Positions 1-8,900 are shown, counted from the first letter of the stretch. The stretch: 53,561 nt of DNA from Flavobacteriaceae bacterium (GCA_002694465.1 NZMG01000006.1:86880-140440), one strand, 5' to 3'. Made by a program: numbers and translations. Notes: generated from the letters alone by a model not told the origin.

Positions 1-21
1 TTACCCTTTAAAAAGAACTAA
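1..21 (+). CDS. rplE: Ribosomal protein L5, last six codons only (partial)
   Basis: The first six codons read LPFKKN and end in TAA at 19-21, four bases before the rpsN start. L5 normally lies directly upstream of S14 in the spc operon, and a C-terminus of this kind fits bacterial L5. Only the tail is inside the window, so the call rests on gene order and this short end. Confidence 0.65.
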   Translation, partial: LPFKKN

Positions 22-24
22 GAG

Positions 25-294
25 ATGGCTAAAGAATCAATGAAAGCCCGTGAGGTAAAAAGAGCAAAAACCGTAGCAAAATATGCTGAAAAACGCAAAG
101 CTTTAAAAGAAGCTGGTGATTATGAAGCATTACAAAAGTTACCAAAAAATGCTTCTCCTATTCGTATGCACAATCGTTGCAAACTTACAGGAAGACCTAA
201 AGGCTATATGAGAACTTTTGGGATTTCACGTGTAATGTTTCGTGAGATGGCCAATCAAGGACTTATTCCAGGAGTAAGAAAAGCTAGCTGGTAA
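25..294 (+). CDS. rpsN: 30S ribosomal protein S14
   Basis: S14 is a small-subunit head protein needed for late 30S assembly. The 89-residue product ends in the family signature [11 protein letters not shown]...RTFGISR...[10 protein letters not shown]. The 89-residue length and the single cysteine show it is the longer, zinc-free (C-) form; the zinc form is about 61 residues and has four cysteines. It starts four bases after the rplE stop. Identity is certain; the C- class is read directly from the missing CxxC pairs. Confidence 0.98.
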   Translation: MAKESMKAREVKRAKTVAKYAEKRKALKEAGDYEALQKLPKNASPIRMHNRCKLTGRPKGYMRTFGISRVMFREMANQGLIPGVRKASW

Positions 295-361
295 AAAAAA
301 GAGTTTAATGGGGTGAAGGTTTCAGAATAAACTGGAAAACCACATCCGCTAATTTATATAA

Positions 362-763
362 ATGAACACAGATCCAATTTCAGATTTTCTAACTAGAGTT
401 AGAAATGCAGTAAAAGCTGGTCACCGGGTTGTAGAGGTGCCTGCTTCCAATTTAAAAAAGGAAATCACTAAGATTCTTTTTGAACAAGGGTATATTTTAA
501 GTTACAAATTTGAGGAAGGAAAAAATCCTCAGGGGACTATTAAAATAGCTTTAAAGTATGATAAGCTTACTAAAGACCCTGTGATCAAAAAGATTCAAAG
601 AATAAGTAAACCAGGTTTACGTAAGTATGCAGGTGCTGATGAGATGCCAAGAGTTTTGAATGGTTTAGGTATTGCCGTTGTTTCAACTTCAGCTGGAGTG
701 ATGACAGGTAAGCAAGCCAAGGCTCAAAATGTAGGTGGTGAAGTATTGTGTTACGTTTACTAA
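362..763 (+). CDS. rpsH: 30S ribosomal protein S8
   Basis: S8 binds the central domain of 16S rRNA and in enterobacteria also represses the spc operon. The 133-residue product starts [16 protein letters not shown] and carries the C-terminal signature [13 protein letters not shown], both typical of S8. It follows rpsN after 67 bases, a wide gap for this packed operon that may hold a leader structure. It lies 12 bases before rplF. Confidence 0.98.
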   Translation: MNTDPISDFLTRVRNAVKAGHRVVEVPASNLKKEITKILFEQGYILSYKFEEGKNPQGTIKIALKYDKLTKDPVIKKIQRISKPGLRKYAGADEMPRVLNGLGIAVVSTSAGVMTGKQAKAQNVGGEVLCYVY

Positions 764-775
764 AATAACCAAGAA

Positions 776-1318
776 ATGTCAAGAATAGGTAATAACCCCG
801 TAGCGATTCCAAGTGGTGTAACTGTTGAAGTAAAAGACAGTACAATCACAGTTAAAGGAAAATTAGGCGAGTTAACCCAAGAATTTGAAGCGGTTAGCGT
901 AAAAGTAGAAGAAGGAAATGTTTATGTAGAACGTCCTTCTGATGCAAAAGATCATAGAGCAAAACACGGTTTATATAGATCGTTAGTGAATAACATGATA
1001 AAAGGTGTTTCCACTGGTTGGACCAAAGAACTTGAATTAGTAGGTGTGGGTTACCGTGCTTCTAACCAAGGTCAAAAATTGGATTTAGCTGTTGGATTTT
1101 CACACAATATAGTGTTGGACGTTGCTCCAGAGGTGAAAGTAGAAACTGTAACCGAAAAAGGTAAGAATCCTATTGTAAAATTAACCTCTCACGATAAACA
1201 ATTAGTAGGACAAGTTGCTGCTAAAATAAGAGCCTTCCGTAAGCCAGAGCCTTACAAAGGAAAAGGAATCAAGTTTGTTGGAGAAATATTAAGAAGAAAA
1301 GCAGGTAAATCTGCATAA
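776..1318 (+). CDS. rplF: 50S ribosomal protein L6
   Basis: L6 sits near the factor-binding site of the large subunit. The 180-residue product begins MSRIGNNPVAIPSGV and shows the two-fold L6 architecture. The second domain ends in the signature PEPYKGKGI near residue 160. Length is normal. It is the third complete gene of the run and is followed by rplR after 11 bases, so the genes are surely cotranscribed. Confidence 0.98.
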   Translation: MSRIGNNPVAIPSGVTVEVKDSTITVKGKLGELTQEFEAVSVKVEEGNVYVERPSDAKDHRAKHGLYRSLVNNMIKGVSTGWTKELELVGVGYRASNQGQKLDLAVGFSHNIVLDVAPEVKVETVTEKGKNPIVKLTSHDKQLVGQVAAKIRAFRKPEPYKGKGIKFVGEILRRKAGKSA

Positions 1319-1329
1319 GCATATAAGTT

Positions 1330-1686
1330 ATGGCATTATCTAAACAAGAAAGAAGAGAAAGAATTCGCTTCAGAATTAGAAAAACCGTTTCGGGAACAGA
1401 GCAACGTCCGCGTTTGGCTGTTTTCAGAAGCAATAAAGAAATTTATGCGCAACTTATTGATGATGTAAGTGGTAAGACAATTACAGCGGCATCATCAAGA
1501 GATAAAGGTATCGATGTTTCAAAAGTAAATAAGAGCGAAGCTGCTAAAATGGTAGGTAAAGCAATTGCTGAAAAAGCTGTAAAAGCAGGTGTTGAAGCAG
1601 TTACTTTTGATAGAGGAGGTTACCTATATCACGGAAGAGTTAAATCATTAGCAGAAGGAGCTCGTGAGGGCGGATTAAAATTTTAA
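1330..1686 (+). CDS. rplR: 50S ribosomal protein L18
   Basis: L18 binds 5S rRNA together with L5 in the central protuberance. The 118-residue product has the basic N-terminus ([15 protein letters not shown]), the [16 protein letters not shown] strand and the C-terminal [23 protein letters not shown] signature. Length is normal for bacterial L18. Only three bases separate it from rpsE, which suggests translational coupling. Confidence 0.98.
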   Translation: MALSKQERRERIRFRIRKTVSGTEQRPRLAVFRSNKEIYAQLIDDVSGKTITAASSRDKGIDVSKVNKSEAAKMVGKAIAEKAVKAGVEAVTFDRGGYLYHGRVKSLAEGAREGGLKF

Positions 1687-1689
1687 GAT

Positions 1690-2214
1690 ATGTATCAAGA
1701 TTATAAAAACGTAGAGATTGTAAAACCTGGAGGTCTTGAATTAAAAGATCGTTTGGTAGGAGTACAACGTGTTACTAAAGTTACCAAAGGAGGTAGAGCA
1801 TTTGGATTTTCTGCTATTGTTGTTGTAGGTGATGAAAAAGGAGTAGTAGGTCAAGGGCTTGGAAAGTCTAAAGATGTAGCTAGTGCAATTGCAAAAGCTA
1901 TTGAAGATGCGAAGAAAAACTTGGTGCGTATTCCATTAAATAAAGCTACCCTTCCACACGAACAAAAAGGAAAGTACGGAGGGGCTAGAGTAACTTTGTT
2001 ACCTGCTGCACCTGGTACAGGAGTTATTGCTGGTGGTGCTGTACGTGCTGTTCTAGAAGCCGTTGGAGTACACGATGTATTATCAAAGTCTCAAGGATCA
2101 TCAAATCCTCACAACGTTGTAAAAGCTACTTTTGATGCATTATTACAATTACGTAGTGCAGAAACTGTTGCTAAGCAAAGAGGAATTTCATTAGAGAAAT
2201 TGTTTAAAGGATAA
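1690..2214 (+). CDS. rpsE: 30S ribosomal protein S5
   Basis: S5 lies at the mRNA entry and contributes to decoding fidelity. The 174-residue product has the N-terminal double-stranded RNA-binding fold ([22 protein letters not shown], roughly residues 28-50). The C-terminal half carries [19 protein letters not shown], the S5 signature. The ATG is three bases after the rplR stop and needs no Shine-Dalgarno sequence, as is usual in this phylum. Confidence 0.98.
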   Translation: MYQDYKNVEIVKPGGLELKDRLVGVQRVTKVTKGGRAFGFSAIVVVGDEKGVVGQGLGKSKDVASAIAKAIEDAKKNLVRIPLNKATLPHEQKGKYGGARVTLLPAAPGTGVIAGGAVRAVLEAVGVHDVLSKSQGSSNPHNVVKATFDALLQLRSAETVAKQRGISLEKLFKG

Positions 2215-2227
2215 AATACCAAAAGAC

Positions 2228-2407
2228 ATGGCAAAAATTAAAATAACGAAAGTACGAAGTGATATTAATCGTACGGCTACCCAAAAAAGAACTCTAGCAT
2301 CATTAGGCTTGAGAAAAATGGGTCAGACAGTAGAACATGAAGATACGCCAACTATTCTTGGTATGGTAAAAAAAGTTAGTCACCTAGTTTCAGTTGAAAC
2401 TAAATAA
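2228..2407 (+). CDS. rpmD: 50S ribosomal protein L30
   Basis: This 59-residue reading frame is easy to miss because of its size. It begins MAKIKITKVRSDINR, continues TQKRTLASLGLRKMGQTVEH, and ends VKKVSHLVSVETK. The single ferredoxin-like domain and the LGLRKMGQ motif are typical of bacterial L30. It sits between rpsE (13-base gap) and rplO (11-base gap), the standard place for rpmD in the spc operon. I found it by translating the gap directly. Confidence 0.97.
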   Translation: MAKIKITKVRSDINRTATQKRTLASLGLRKMGQTVEHEDTPTILGMVKKVSHLVSVETK

Positions 2408-2418
2408 GATATACAGAA

Positions 2419-2871
2419 ATGGATTTAAGTAATTTAAAACCAGCTGAAGGTTCAGTAAAGAAAGAAGCAAAACGTGTAGGACGTGGGCAAGGCTCAGGGA
2501 AAGGCGGAACTGCTACTCGTGGACATAAAGGAGCAAAGTCACGTTCAGGATATTCTAAGAAATTAGGATTTGAAGGTGGACAGATGCCATTACAACGTCG
2601 TGTTCCTAAGTTTGGCTTCACCAATGTGAACCGTAAAGAGTACCAAGGTATCAACCTTGATACCCTTCAGGATTTGGTAGACAATAAAAAAATAAAGGAT
2701 ACAGTAGATTTTGATACACTTGTTGGTTTAGGACTTGCAGGTAAAAATGAAATGGTAAAGATTTTAGGAAGAGGAGAATTAAAATCTAAGCTAAAAGTAT
2801 CTGCTCATAAATTTACCGCATCTGCAAAAGCTGCTATTGAAGGAGCTGGTGGAGAAGCTGTAACATTATAA
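2419..2871 (+). CDS. rplO: 50S ribosomal protein L15
   Basis: L15 is a late-assembling large-subunit protein that interacts with 23S rRNA through a glycine- and arginine-rich N-terminus. The 150-residue product shows this part (RVGRGQGSGKGGTATRGHKG, about residues 20-39) followed by FEGGQMPLQRRVPKFGF. The C-terminal globular domain has the KVSAHKFTASAKAAIEGAGG motif. It lies 11 bases after rpmD and 13 before secY, as in most bacteria. Confidence 0.98.
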   Translation: MDLSNLKPAEGSVKKEAKRVGRGQGSGKGGTATRGHKGAKSRSGYSKKLGFEGGQMPLQRRVPKFGFTNVNRKEYQGINLDTLQDLVDNKKIKDTVDFDTLVGLGLAGKNEMVKILGRGELKSKLKVSAHKFTASAKAAIEGAGGEAVTL

Positions 2872-2884
2872 TTTATTTGATAGG

Positions 2885-4228
2885 ATGAAATTTATTGAAA
2901 CCATAAAAAATATTTATAAGATAGAAGAGCTTCGTAACAGAATCATGCTTACGTTAGGTCTTTTATTAGTGTACCGTTTTGGAGCACAAGTAGTTTTACC
3001 AGGTATTGATGCCGCTAAATTAAGCGAGTTTGCTGGTAATTTTGATGCTGGCGGAATAGGAGGATTACTGAATGCATTTACAGGTGGGGCTTTTGCCAAT
3101 GCATCGGTTTTTGCACTTGGTATTATGCCTTATATCTCTGCTTCTATTGTGGTTCAATTAATGCAAATTGCTATTCCTTATTTACAGAAACTTCAAAAAG
3201 AAGGTGAAAGTGGAAGGAAGAAGATTACCCAGATAACACGTTGGTTAACTATTGGTATTTGTTTGGTGCAAGCACCAAGTTACTTAGCAGGATTACCAGC
3301 ACTAGGTGTTCCTCCAGAGGCTTTTGTAATGGGACAATCTGCTTTATTCTATGTTTCTTCCATAGTAATTTTAGTTACAGGGTGTATTTTTGCAATGTGG
3401 CTAGGAGAAAAGATTACAGATAAAGGAGTTGGAAATGGTATCTCTATACTTATTATGGTAGGTATTATTGCAACATTACCGCAATCATTTGCTCAAGAAT
3501 TTGCTTCTAGAGTATTTGAATCTAATGGAGGTTTAATTATGATTCTTATCGAATTAGTAATTTGGTTTGTCATTATTCTATTATCCATCATGCTGGTTAT
3601 GGCGGTTAGAAAGATTCCTGTTCAGTATGCTAGAAGAACTGCAAGTGGAGGGTACGAGAAGAATATTTTTGGAGCGAGACAGTTTATCCCATTAAAGTTG
3701 AATGCTTCTGGGGTAATGCCAATTATCTTTGCGCAAGCAATAATGTTTGTTCCATCGGCTGTAGCTAGTTTATCTGAAAGTGAATTAGCGCAATCTATTA
3801 GAGCTACATTTAGTGATATATTTGGATTATGGTATAATGTAGTTTTTGCAATACTTATTATCATATTTACATATTTCTATACGGCTATCACTGTTCCTAC
3901 TAATAAAATGGCAGATGATTTAAAACGAAGCGGAGGATTTATTCCTGGAATTAAACCAGGTACCGATACAGCTGAGTTTTTAGATAGAATTATGTCTCAA
4001 ATTACCTTCCCAGGCTCTATATTTTTAGCACTTATAGCAATTTTCCCAGCTATTGTTGTTAAGATTATGGGTATCCAACAAGGGTGGGCATTATTTTATG
4101 GTGGTACTTCACTACTAATTATGGTAGGGGTAGCTATTGACACCATGCAACAAATTAATTCATACTTGTTAAATCGTCATTACGATGGTTTAATGAAGAG
4201 TGGAAAAAATAGAAAAGCAGTAGCATAA
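2885..4228 (+). CDS. secY: Protein translocase subunit SecY
   Basis: SecY forms the protein-conducting channel of the inner membrane with SecE and SecG. The 447-residue product has about ten hydrophobic helices and the family motifs [16 protein letters not shown] (about residues 77-92) and [11 protein letters not shown] (near residue 181). The conserved cytoplasmic loop with [16 protein letters not shown] lies near residue 355. It follows rplO by 13 bases and is two bases from infA. Its genomic partner secDF lies about 40 kb downstream in this window. Confidence 0.98.
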   Translation: MKFIETIKNIYKIEELRNRIMLTLGLLLVYRFGAQVVLPGIDAAKLSEFAGNFDAGGIGGLLNAFTGGAFANASVFALGIMPYISASIVVQLMQIAIPYLQKLQKEGESGRKKITQITRWLTIGICLVQAPSYLAGLPALGVPPEAFVMGQSALFYVSSIVILVTGCIFAMWLGEKITDKGVGNGISILIMVGIIATLPQSFAQEFASRVFESNGGLIMILIELVIWFVIILLSIMLVMAVRKIPVQYARRTASGGYEKNIFGARQFIPLKLNASGVMPIIFAQAIMFVPSAVASLSESELAQSIRATFSDIFGLWYNVVFAILIIIFTYFYTAITVPTNKMADDLKRSGGFIPGIKPGTDTAEFLDRIMSQITFPGSIFLALIAIFPAIVVKIMGIQQGWALFYGGTSLLIMVGVAIDTMQQINSYLLNRHYDGLMKSGKNRKAVA

Positions 4229-4230
4229 TT

Positions 4231-4446
4231 ATGGCAAAACAAGCGGCAATAGAACAAGACGGAACCATAGTAGAAGCATTATCTAATGCTATGTTTCGAG
4301 TAGAATTGGAAAATGGTCACATTGTTACAGCGCATATTTCCGGGAAAATGCGTATGCACTATATTAAATTATTACCTGGAGATAAAGTTAAATTAGAAAT
4401 GAGCCCATACGATTTAAGTAAAGCTCGCATAACCTATAGATACTAG
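4231..4446 (+). CDS. infA: Translation initiation factor IF-1
   Basis: IF-1 is a single OB-fold protein that blocks the A site of the 30S subunit during initiation. The 71-residue product has the family pattern [48 protein letters not shown] and the end ARITYRY. It sits two bases after secY. The secY-infA-rpmJ order, with no methionine aminopeptidase gene between, is what I expect in Bacteroidota. Confidence 0.98.
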   Translation: MAKQAAIEQDGTIVEALSNAMFRVELENGHIVTAHISGKMRMHYIKLLPGDKVKLEMSPYDLSKARITYRY

Positions 4447-4451
4447 TTGAG

Positions 4452-4568
4452 ATGAAAGTAAGAGCATCCATTAAAAAAAGAAGCGCCGACTGTAAGATAG
4501 TTCGCAGAAACGGCCGCTTGTATGTTATTAACAAAAAGAACCCAAGGTTTAAACAAAGACAAGGATAA
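4452..4568 (+). CDS. rpmJ: 50S ribosomal protein L36 (zinc-free form)
   Basis: This 38-residue reading frame starts [15 protein letters not shown] and ends [10 protein letters not shown], which is L36. The zinc form carries Cys at positions 11, 14 and 27 and His at 33. Here positions 11, 27 and 33 are Ser, Asn and Arg, and only Cys14 remains, so it is the C- form. It lies five bases after infA and three before rpsM. I recovered it by translating the gap directly. Confidence 0.97.
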   Translation: MKVRASIKKRSADCKIVRRNGRLYVINKKNPRFKQRQG

Positions 4569-4571
4569 ATT

Positions 4572-4946
4572 ATGGCAAGAATCGCAGGTGTAGATATCCC
4601 TAAGAATAAAAGGGGTGTAATCGCGTTAACGTATATCTTTGGTATTGGTAGAAGCCGTGCCCAAGATATCCTAGAAAAAGCCGGAGTTAGCGAAGACAAA
4701 AAAGTAAACGATTGGACCGATGATGAAATTGGTGCTATTCGTGACGCTGTTGGGTCTTTCAAGATTGAAGGTGAATTACGTAGCGAAATTCAATTAAGCA
4801 TTAAACGCTTAATGGATATTGGTTGTTACAGAGGTATTCGACACAGAGTTGGTCTTCCTTTAAGAGGACAACGTACCAAGAATAACTCAAGAACAAGAAA
4901 AGGAAAACGTAAAACAGTTGCTAACAAGAAAAAAGCAACTAAATAA
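4572..4946 (+). CDS. rpsM: 30S ribosomal protein S13
   Basis: S13 lies in the head of the small subunit and forms bridges to the large subunit. The 124-residue product starts [14 protein letters not shown] and has the helix-two-turn-helix region [14 protein letters not shown]. It ends in the basic tail [17 protein letters not shown] that reaches the P-site tRNA. It opens the alpha-operon part of the cluster (rpsM, rpsK, rpsD, rpoA, rplQ). Confidence 0.98.
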   Translation: MARIAGVDIPKNKRGVIALTYIFGIGRSRAQDILEKAGVSEDKKVNDWTDDEIGAIRDAVGSFKIEGELRSEIQLSIKRLMDIGCYRGIRHRVGLPLRGQRTKNNSRTRKGKRKTVANKKKATK

Positions 4947-4957
4947 CCCTTAGAGAT

Positions 4958-5350
4958 ATGGCAAAGTCTAGTTCAAAAAGTACAAAGAAGCGTAAAGTTA
5001 TTGTTGAGTCTACGGGCGAAGCACACATTACTGCTTCCTTCAACAATATTATTATTTCATTAACCAACAAGAATGGCGATGTTATTTCTTGGTCTTCAGC
5101 CGGTAAAATGGGTTTTAGAGGATCTAAGAAAAACACTCCTTATGCAGCTCAATTAGCATCAGAGGATTGTGCAAAAGTTGCTCACGAAGCTGGTTTACGA
5201 AAAGTAAAAGTTTACGTTAAAGGACCAGGAAATGGTAGAGAATCTGCTATTCGTTCTATCCACAATGCTGGAATTGAAGTAACCGAAATTATCGACGTTA
5301 CACCAATGCCACATAACGGATGTCGTCCTCCAAAACGAAGAAGAGTATAA
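4958..5350 (+). CDS. rpsK: 30S ribosomal protein S11
   Basis: S11 lies on the platform of the small subunit near the mRNA exit. The 130-residue product has the S11 core [20 protein letters not shown] and [20 protein letters not shown], and the C-terminus [18 protein letters not shown]. Length is normal. It lies 11 bases after rpsM. The 86 bases that follow, before rpsD, hold a long imperfect hairpin that is listed separately. Confidence 0.98.
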   Translation: MAKSSSKSTKKRKVIVESTGEAHITASFNNIIISLTNKNGDVISWSSAGKMGFRGSKKNTPYAAQLASEDCAKVAHEAGLRKVKVYVKGPGNGRESAIRSIHNAGIEVTEIIDVTPMPHNGCRPPKRRRV

Positions 5351-5371
5351 TTAATAATTTAGTATAAACCC

Positions 5372-5420
5372 TGAAGGAAAACGAAAACTAGAGGATGACC
5401 TTAATTTAGTTTTCCCTTCA
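5372..5420 (+). promoter_or_regulatory. Long hairpin in the rpsK-rpsD spacer, candidate S4 leader element
   Basis: GAAAACTA at 5383-5390 is the exact reverse complement of TAGTTTTC at 5407-5414. TGAAGG at 5372-5377 is the exact reverse complement of CCTTCA at 5415-5420. The 3' arms are contiguous and the 5' arms are separated by five bases, giving a 14-pair stem with one bulge. A small AGG/CCT stem (5392-5394 with 5399-5401) can form in the loop. No U-run follows, so a simple terminator is unlikely. A regulatory role, such as S4 binding, is inference. Confidence 0.5.
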
Positions 5421-5436
5421 AAATTCAATTTTAAAA

Positions 5437-6042
5437 ATGGCAAGATATACTGGTCCCAAAACTAAAATAGCACGTAAATTTGGCGAAGCTATTTTCGGAG
5501 AAGACAAATCTTTCGAAAAAAGAAATTACCCTCCAGGACAACACGGGCAAAACCGTAGAAGAGGAAAAAAATCTGAGTACGCTATTCAATTAGCTGAAAA
5601 GCAAAAAGCAAAATATACCTATGGTATATTGGAGCGTCAATTCCGTAATTTATTCAAAAAAGCAACTGCTGCACAAGGAATTACTGGTGAGGTATTACTT
5701 CAACTATGTGAGTCTCGTTTGGATAACGTGGTTTATAGAATGGGTATTGCGCCAAGTCGTAGTGCTGCAAGACAATTAGTATCACACCGCCACATTACTG
5801 TAAATGGTGAGAAGGTAAATATTCCTTCTTATCAATTAAAGCCTGGTGATGTTGTAGCTGTGAGAGAGAAATCAAAATCTTTGGAAGCTGTTCAAAATTC
5901 ATTGGCTAATGCTAGCCATGTGTACGAATGGATTACTTGGAATTCTGAAAAGAAAGAAGGAACGTATGTTTCTATTCCTCAAAGAATCCAAATTCCAGAA
6001 AACATCAACGAGCAATTTATCGTTGAATTATATTCTAAATAA
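5437..6042 (+). CDS. rpsD: 30S ribosomal protein S4
   Basis: S4 nucleates 30S assembly and in enterobacteria represses the alpha operon. The 201-residue product begins [17 protein letters not shown], has [18 protein letters not shown], and carries the S4 RNA-binding domain from about residue 92 ([20 protein letters not shown]). The N-terminus has no CxxC zinc pairs, so it is the C- form. It is preceded by a structured 86-base spacer and followed by 95 bases before rpoA. Confidence 0.98.
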   Translation: MARYTGPKTKIARKFGEAIFGEDKSFEKRNYPPGQHGQNRRRGKKSEYAIQLAEKQKAKYTYGILERQFRNLFKKATAAQGITGEVLLQLCESRLDNVVYRMGIAPSRSAARQLVSHRHITVNGEKVNIPSYQLKPGDVVAVREKSKSLEAVQNSLANASHVYEWITWNSEKKEGTYVSIPQRIQIPENINEQFIVELYSK

Positions 6043-6137
6043 TAAATTAATGATATTGGTATTTAGCCAAAGGGTTTGTAGTATTCTTCAAACTAATAAA
6101 CCGCGCAACTAAATAACAATTAAAACGAAGAAAAATT

Positions 6138-7130
6138 ATGGCAGTATTTAGTTTTCAGAAGCCTGATAAAGTTATTATGATCAATTCAACCGATTTCGAA
6201 GGGAAATTTGAATTTCGCCCTTTGGAACCTGGTTACGGATTGACTGTAGGTAACGCATTAAGACGAGTGCTACTTTCCTCATTGGAAGGTTTTGCAATTA
6301 CTTCCGTACGCATCGAAGGAGTAGATCACGAATTTTCTACGATTGCTGGTGTTGTTGAGGATGTAACCGAAATAGTATTAAATCTAAAACAGGTTCGTCT
6401 TAAAAGACAAATTGATGAAATAGATAACGAAACAGTTACAATTTCAGTTTCTGGTTCAGAGCAGTTAACTGCAGGTGATTTTCAAAAATTCATCTCAGGT
6501 TTCCAAGTGCTAAACCCAGAATTGGTAATTTGTAATATGGATCCTAAAGTGAATCTTAATTTCGAAATTACTATCGAAAAAGGTAGAGGATATGTTCCTG
6601 CTGAAGAGAACAAGAAAGCAAATGCGCCTCTTGGTATCATCTTTACAGATTCTATCTATACTCCTATTAAAAATGTAAAGTATAGTATAGAAAACTATCG
6701 TGTTGAACAAAAAACTGATTACGAAAAATTAGTTTTTGAAATCATTACAGATGGTTCTATTCATCCAAAAGATGCACTTACCGAAGCTGCTAAGACGTTA
6801 ATTCACCACTTTATGTTATTTAGTGATGAGCGTATCACTTTAGAAGCAGACGAAATTGCACAAACGGAAACTTATGATGAAGAGTCACTTCATATGCGTC
6901 AATTACTAAAGACCAAGTTAATAGACATGGATCTTTCGGTAAGAGCATTAAACTGTTTAAAAGCAGCCGAGGTAGATACGCTTGGAGACTTGGTTTCTTT
7001 CAACAAAAACGATTTGATGAAATTCAGAAATTTTGGTAAAAAATCATTAACTGAACTTGAAGAGTTGGTAAATGTAAAAGGCCTTAATTTTGGAATGGAT
7101 CTTTCAAAATACAAATTAGATAAAGACTAA
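6138..7130 (+). CDS. rpoA: DNA-directed RNA polymerase alpha subunit
   Basis: Alpha dimerises to start polymerase assembly, and its C-terminal domain contacts upstream promoter DNA and activators. The 330-residue product has the N-terminal domain with [25 protein letters not shown] near residue 25. The helix-hairpin C-terminal domain runs from about residue 255 ([20 protein letters not shown]) and includes [14 protein letters not shown]. The 95-base gap before it shows no clear promoter. Length is normal. Confidence 0.98.
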   Translation: MAVFSFQKPDKVIMINSTDFEGKFEFRPLEPGYGLTVGNALRRVLLSSLEGFAITSVRIEGVDHEFSTIAGVVEDVTEIVLNLKQVRLKRQIDEIDNETVTISVSGSEQLTAGDFQKFISGFQVLNPELVICNMDPKVNLNFEITIEKGRGYVPAEENKKANAPLGIIFTDSIYTPIKNVKYSIENYRVEQKTDYEKLVFEIITDGSIHPKDALTEAAKTLIHHFMLFSDERITLEADEIAQTETYDEESLHMRQLLKTKLIDMDLSVRALNCLKAAEVDTLGDLVSFNKNDLMKFRNFGKKSLTELEELVNVKGLNFGMDLSKYKLDKD

Positions 7131-7132
7131 TC

Positions 7133-7174
7133 CATCATATTTTGCTCCTCAAAAAGAGTTGTAGCAAGATGATG
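7133..7174 (+). promoter_or_regulatory. Inverted repeat in the rpoA-rplQ spacer
   Basis: CATCAT at 7133-7138 pairs with ATGATG at 7169-7174. TTGCT at 7142-7146 pairs with AGCAA at 7163-7167, and CTC at 7148-7150 with GAG at 7156-7158. The hairpin fills most of the 60-base spacer. It has no U-run. It may be a processing site or an L17-linked control element; the function is inference. Confidence 0.35.
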
Positions 7175-7190
7175 ATTAAAACAAAACGTC

Positions 7191-7673
7191 ATGAGACACG
7201 GAAAAAAATTCAATCACTTAGGTAGAAAAACAGCACATAGAAGGTCTATGTTGGCTAATATGGCTTGTTCCCTAATTGAGCACAAAAGAATTAACACTAC
7301 AGTTGCAAAAGCTAAAGCTTTAAAGCAGTTTGTTGAGCCTTTAGTGACAAAATCTAAAGAAGATACAACGCACAATCGTCGTATTGTAATGTCTAGATTG
7401 CGTCAAAAAGATGCTGTTACCGAACTTTTTAGAGAAGTAGCTGTAAAAGTGGGAGATCGTCCAGGAGGATATACCCGTATTATTAAATTGGGTAATCGTT
7501 TAGGTGATAATGCAGATATGGCAATGATCGAGTTAGTAGATTATAATGAAATCTACAACGCTGGTAAAGCAACTAAAAAGAAATCTACACGTAGAAGTCG
7601 TAGAGGAGGAAGTTCAGCAGCTGTAGCTGCAGCACCTGCTGTAAAAACAGAAGCTAAAAAAGAAGAAGAATAA
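7191..7673 (+). CDS. rplQ: 50S ribosomal protein L17
   Basis: L17 is a large-subunit protein near the exit tunnel. Its first 115 or so residues are the family core, from [20 protein letters not shown] to [13 protein letters not shown]. The product is 160 residues long because of a low-complexity tail rich in Lys, Arg, Ala and Glu (about residues 125-160), which I regard as usual for Bacteroidota and not a fused domain. It is the last gene of the ribosomal operon, and a strong terminator begins 26 bases downstream. Confidence 0.97.
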   Translation: MRHGKKFNHLGRKTAHRRSMLANMACSLIEHKRINTTVAKAKALKQFVEPLVTKSKEDTTHNRRIVMSRLRQKDAVTELFREVAVKVGDRPGGYTRIIKLGNRLGDNADMAMIELVDYNEIYNAGKATKKKSTRRSRRGGSSAAVAAAPAVKTEAKKEEE

Positions 7674-7698
7674 AATGAACAACCATTTGTAAATAAGT

Positions 7699-7733
7699 AA
7701 GGGACTAACCATTAAAGTTAGTCCCTTTTTTTA
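7699..7733 (+). terminator. Terminator ending the ribosomal operon
   Basis: AAGGGACTAAC at 7699-7709 is the exact reverse complement of GTTAGTCCCTT at 7717-7727, with a seven-base loop and a T-run to 7732. It is a textbook intrinsic terminator placed just after rplQ. Confidence 0.92.
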
Positions 7734-7736
7734 TGT

Positions 7737-7744
7737 TATTTTTG
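7737..7744 (+). promoter_or_regulatory. Candidate promoter -7 element for carA
   Basis: TATTTTTG matches the Bacteroidota -7 consensus TAnnTTTG and lies 18 bases before the carA ATG, right after the rplQ terminator. I did not find a good TTG -33 element because the terminator occupies that place, so confidence is modest. Confidence 0.4.
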
Positions 7745-7762
7745 TAAAATTCTAAATCGAAT

Positions 7763-8887
7763 ATGAAATACCAAACACGAAAAAAAGCACTTATTTTATT
7801 AGCCGATGGAACTATTTTCTACGGAAAAGCAGTAGGAGGTAAAGAAGGATCTGCCTTTGGAGAAGTATGTTTTAATACAGGGATGACGGGCTATCAAGAA
7901 ATTTTTACAGACCCCTCTTATTTTGGGCAATTGATGGTTACCACCAATGCGCATATTGGAAATTATGGAACCAAAAAAGAAGAAGTAGAGTCTGAGGGAA
8001 TTAAAATTGCCGGTTTAATTTGTCGTAATTTTAGTTACCATTATTCAAGACCCGATGCAGATAGTTCTTTGGAAGAATTTCTAGATAAAAACAATCTGTT
8101 GGCTATTAGTGATGTAGATACAAGAGCATTGGTAAGCTACATTCGCGATCATGGTGCCATGAATGCAGTGATTACGACAGAAGTAGATAACCTTGAAAAT
8201 TTAAAGATTAAATTAGACGAGTTTCCCAATATGAAAGGATTGGAATTGGCTTCAAAAGTTTCTACAAAAGAACCTTATTTTTTTGGCGATGAAAATGCTC
8301 CCTATAAAATTTCGGCACTAGACATTGGAATCAAGAAAAACATTTTACGTAACCTAGCCAGCCGAGATTGTTATATAAAAGTGTTTCCATACAACGCCTC
8401 TTTTTCAGAATTACAAGCGTTTGAACCTGATGGATATTTCTTAAGCAATGGCCCTGGAGACCCTGAGCCATTAAAAGAAGCAATTGCTACCACCAAAGAA
8501 ATTTTAAAAACAGACAAACCACTTTTTGGAATCTGTTTAGGGCATCAAGTTTTGGCCCTTGCCAATGGTATTTCTACCTATAAAATGCACCACGGACACC
8601 GCGGAATTAATCACCCAATTAAAAACCTTTTAACTGGGAAGGGAGAAATAACTTCTCAAAATCACGGATTTGCTATTAATAGAGAAGAAACCGAAGCGCA
8701 TAAAAATGTGGAAATTACCCATGTTCATTTAAACGATCATACGGTAGCAGGAATAAGATTAAAAGACAAACCTGTATTTTCAGTTCAGTATCATCCTGAA
8801 GCGAGTCCTGGACCACACGATGCAGCCTATTTATTCGATGAATTTATCGATAATATAAAAAAACACAAATTACAAGAAGCCCTTTAA
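7763..8887 (+). CDS. carA: Carbamoyl-phosphate synthase small (glutaminase) subunit
   Basis: CarA hydrolyses glutamine and passes ammonia to CarB for carbamoyl phosphate, feeding arginine and pyrimidine synthesis. The 374-residue product has the N-terminal CPSase domain (ALILLADGTIFYGKAVG, TGMTGYQEIFTDPSY). A class I glutaminase domain follows, with the nucleophile in FGICLGHQVL and the His-Glu pair in QYHPEASPGPHDA. No carB is adjacent. The stop codon lies inside the loop of its own terminator. Confidence 0.97.
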   Translation: MKYQTRKKALILLADGTIFYGKAVGGKEGSAFGEVCFNTGMTGYQEIFTDPSYFGQLMVTTNAHIGNYGTKKEEVESEGIKIAGLICRNFSYHYSRPDADSSLEEFLDKNNLLAISDVDTRALVSYIRDHGAMNAVITTEVDNLENLKIKLDEFPNMKGLELASKVSTKEPYFFGDENAPYKISALDIGIKKNILRNLASRDCYIKVFPYNASFSELQAFEPDGYFLSNGPGDPEPLKEAIATTKEILKTDKPLFGICLGHQVLALANGISTYKMHHGHRGINHPIKNLLTGKGEITSQNHGFAINREETEAHKNVEITHVHLNDHTVAGIRLKDKPVFSVQYHPEASPGPHDAAYLFDEFIDNIKKHKLQEAL

Positions 8888-8900
8888 GAGGGCTTTTTTG
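8877..8900 (+). terminator. Terminator overlapping the 3' end of carA
   Basis: AAGCCCT at 8877-8883 pairs with AGGGCTT at 8889-8895 around a five-base loop, followed by TTTT. The last carA codons form the 5' arm, and the TAA stop at 8885-8887 lies in the loop. Termination signal and coding end therefore share sequence. Confidence 0.8.
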
